From: Spirochaetaceae bacterium
GTDB lineage: Bacteria; Spirochaetota; Spirochaetia; Treponematales; Breznakiellaceae
NCBI GenBank assembly: GCA_031279895.1
Contig: JAITHR010000100.1
Span: 1 to 7,463 of the forward strand
DNA: 7,463 nt
Direction of reading: 5' to 3'
In this document: positions 7,335 to 7,463 of the stretch, one piece after another
How positions within the stretch are numbered: position 1 is the stretch's first letter
Layout of the letters: each line of letters starts with the position of its first letter
Notes under the pieces: generated by a model
Told to the model about the DNA's origin: nothing
What the model saw: only the letters and a program-made list of their open reading frames with translations
Databases searched by the model: none
Position numbers and translations under genes: made by a program

Positions 7335-7351
7335 AAAACAGCCGGAGGCTG
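7335..7351 (-). terminator. Possible terminator of the convergent minus-strand gene
   Basis: On the minus strand CAGCC-TCC-GGCTG is followed by TTTTAAAC, 9 nt after the TAG stop. It is the same hairpin and T-run arrangement as at the pfp end, supplied by the other end of the mini-element. Confidence 0.4.
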
Positions 7352-7360
7352 CGGAGGCTG

Positions 7361-7463
7361 CTACTCGACGTTGAGGCTCATAACGCCGTCAACCGGCAGG
7401 GAAAAGATGATGCCGTCCGCGTGGCTGGCCATGCCGTAGGCTTTACTCAACGCTTCCATGATA
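7361..7463 (-). CDS. Probable PII-like regulatory protein, C-terminal 33 residues only
   Basis: The minus strand reads through the right window edge and ends at TAG (7363-7361). The visible residues begin IMEALSKAYGMASHADG and continue IIFSLPVDGVMSLNVE. The pattern (alanine-rich helix, small-residue turn, G-I-hydrophobic-F-S-L-P-V-D, short tail) resembles the end of PII-like signalling proteins related to GlnB/GlnK, where this is the last beta strand. If so, the protein would be a small trimer sensing nucleotides or metabolites. The T-loop and the rest are outside the window, so the assignment rests on a short match from memory. It converges with pfp; the hairpin element begins immediately after its stop. 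Confidence 0.5.
   Translation of the reverse strand, partial: IMEALSKAYGMASHADGIIFSLPVDGVMSLNVE

Larger units (their letters stand above)
7227..7351. mobile_element. 125-bp inverted-repeat mini-element between convergent genes
   Basis: The ends are perfect 16-bp inverted repeats: CAGCCTCCGGCTGTTT at 7227-7242 and AAACAGCCGGAGGCTG at 7336-7351. Each end is itself a 5-bp hairpin with a TCC/GGA loop. Inside are CCGCC-TCC-GGCGG (7250-7262), ATAAGCTTCCTGCG, CTAAGCGG, the pairable AGCGG-N7-CCGCT, and GCTGTTT/AAACAGC. The left end overlaps the last codons and stop of pfp. The right end is followed by a second CGGAGGCTG (7352-7360, duplicating 7343-7351) that abuts the stop of the convergent gene. 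No coding capacity; if mobile it would depend on a transposase encoded elsewhere. Confidence 0.6.

Overview
The window looks like a piece of a GC-rich spirochaete chromosome, most likely from a Treponema-like lineage such as those of termite or cockroach guts. This is inferred from three things: a long-form, plant-beta/Borrelia-like PPi-dependent phosphofructokinase with the YIPKLP start and [15 protein letters not shown] motifs; two chemoreceptors with the [12 protein letters not shown] tip common in spirochaetes; and intergenic DNA crowded with small hairpin repeats. No rRNA or other marker gene confirms the taxonomy.

Layout. Positions 1-1758 (minus) hold a methyl-accepting chemotaxis protein (MCP) whose C-terminus lies beyond the left edge. 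Positions 1759-2366 are a repeat array. Positions 2367-4430 (minus) hold a second, complete MCP with a different periplasmic sensor of dCache type. Positions 4431-5579 are a second long gene-free stretch. It contains a 68-bp-period hairpin array, two 85-bp direct repeats that bracket an exact 11-unit, 21-bp minisatellite built on the palindrome GGTATACC, and finally an AT-rich promoter. Positions 5580-7247 (plus) hold pfp. Positions 7227-7351 are a small element with perfect 16-bp inverted ends, wedged between pfp and the 3' end of a convergent minus-strand gene (7361-7463). The visible 33 residues of that gene resemble the C-terminus of a PII-like regulator.

The genes. The two MCPs are probably membrane receptors feeding the CheA/CheW pathway. 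They lie in tandem on the same strand, with no obvious promoter between them. pfp catalyses the reversible PPi-linked step of glycolysis and has its own promoter and a strong ribosome binding site. No functional link between pfp and the MCPs is evident.

The most striking content is the repeat system. Every intergenic gap is filled with mosaic copies of one modular element: a short hairpin with a 3-nt TCC/GGA loop, a CATAAGC joint, then a CTAAGC(A/T)GTC...CCGCTTTGCCGCG body. The hairpin stems differ between copies but remain paired (CAGCC/GGCTG, CCGCC/GGCGG, CCGTC/GACGG), which suggests selection on the fold. Copies have also reached into genes: the last residues and the TAA stop of both pfp and the second MCP appear to be supplied by the element, in the same orientation relative to the gene.
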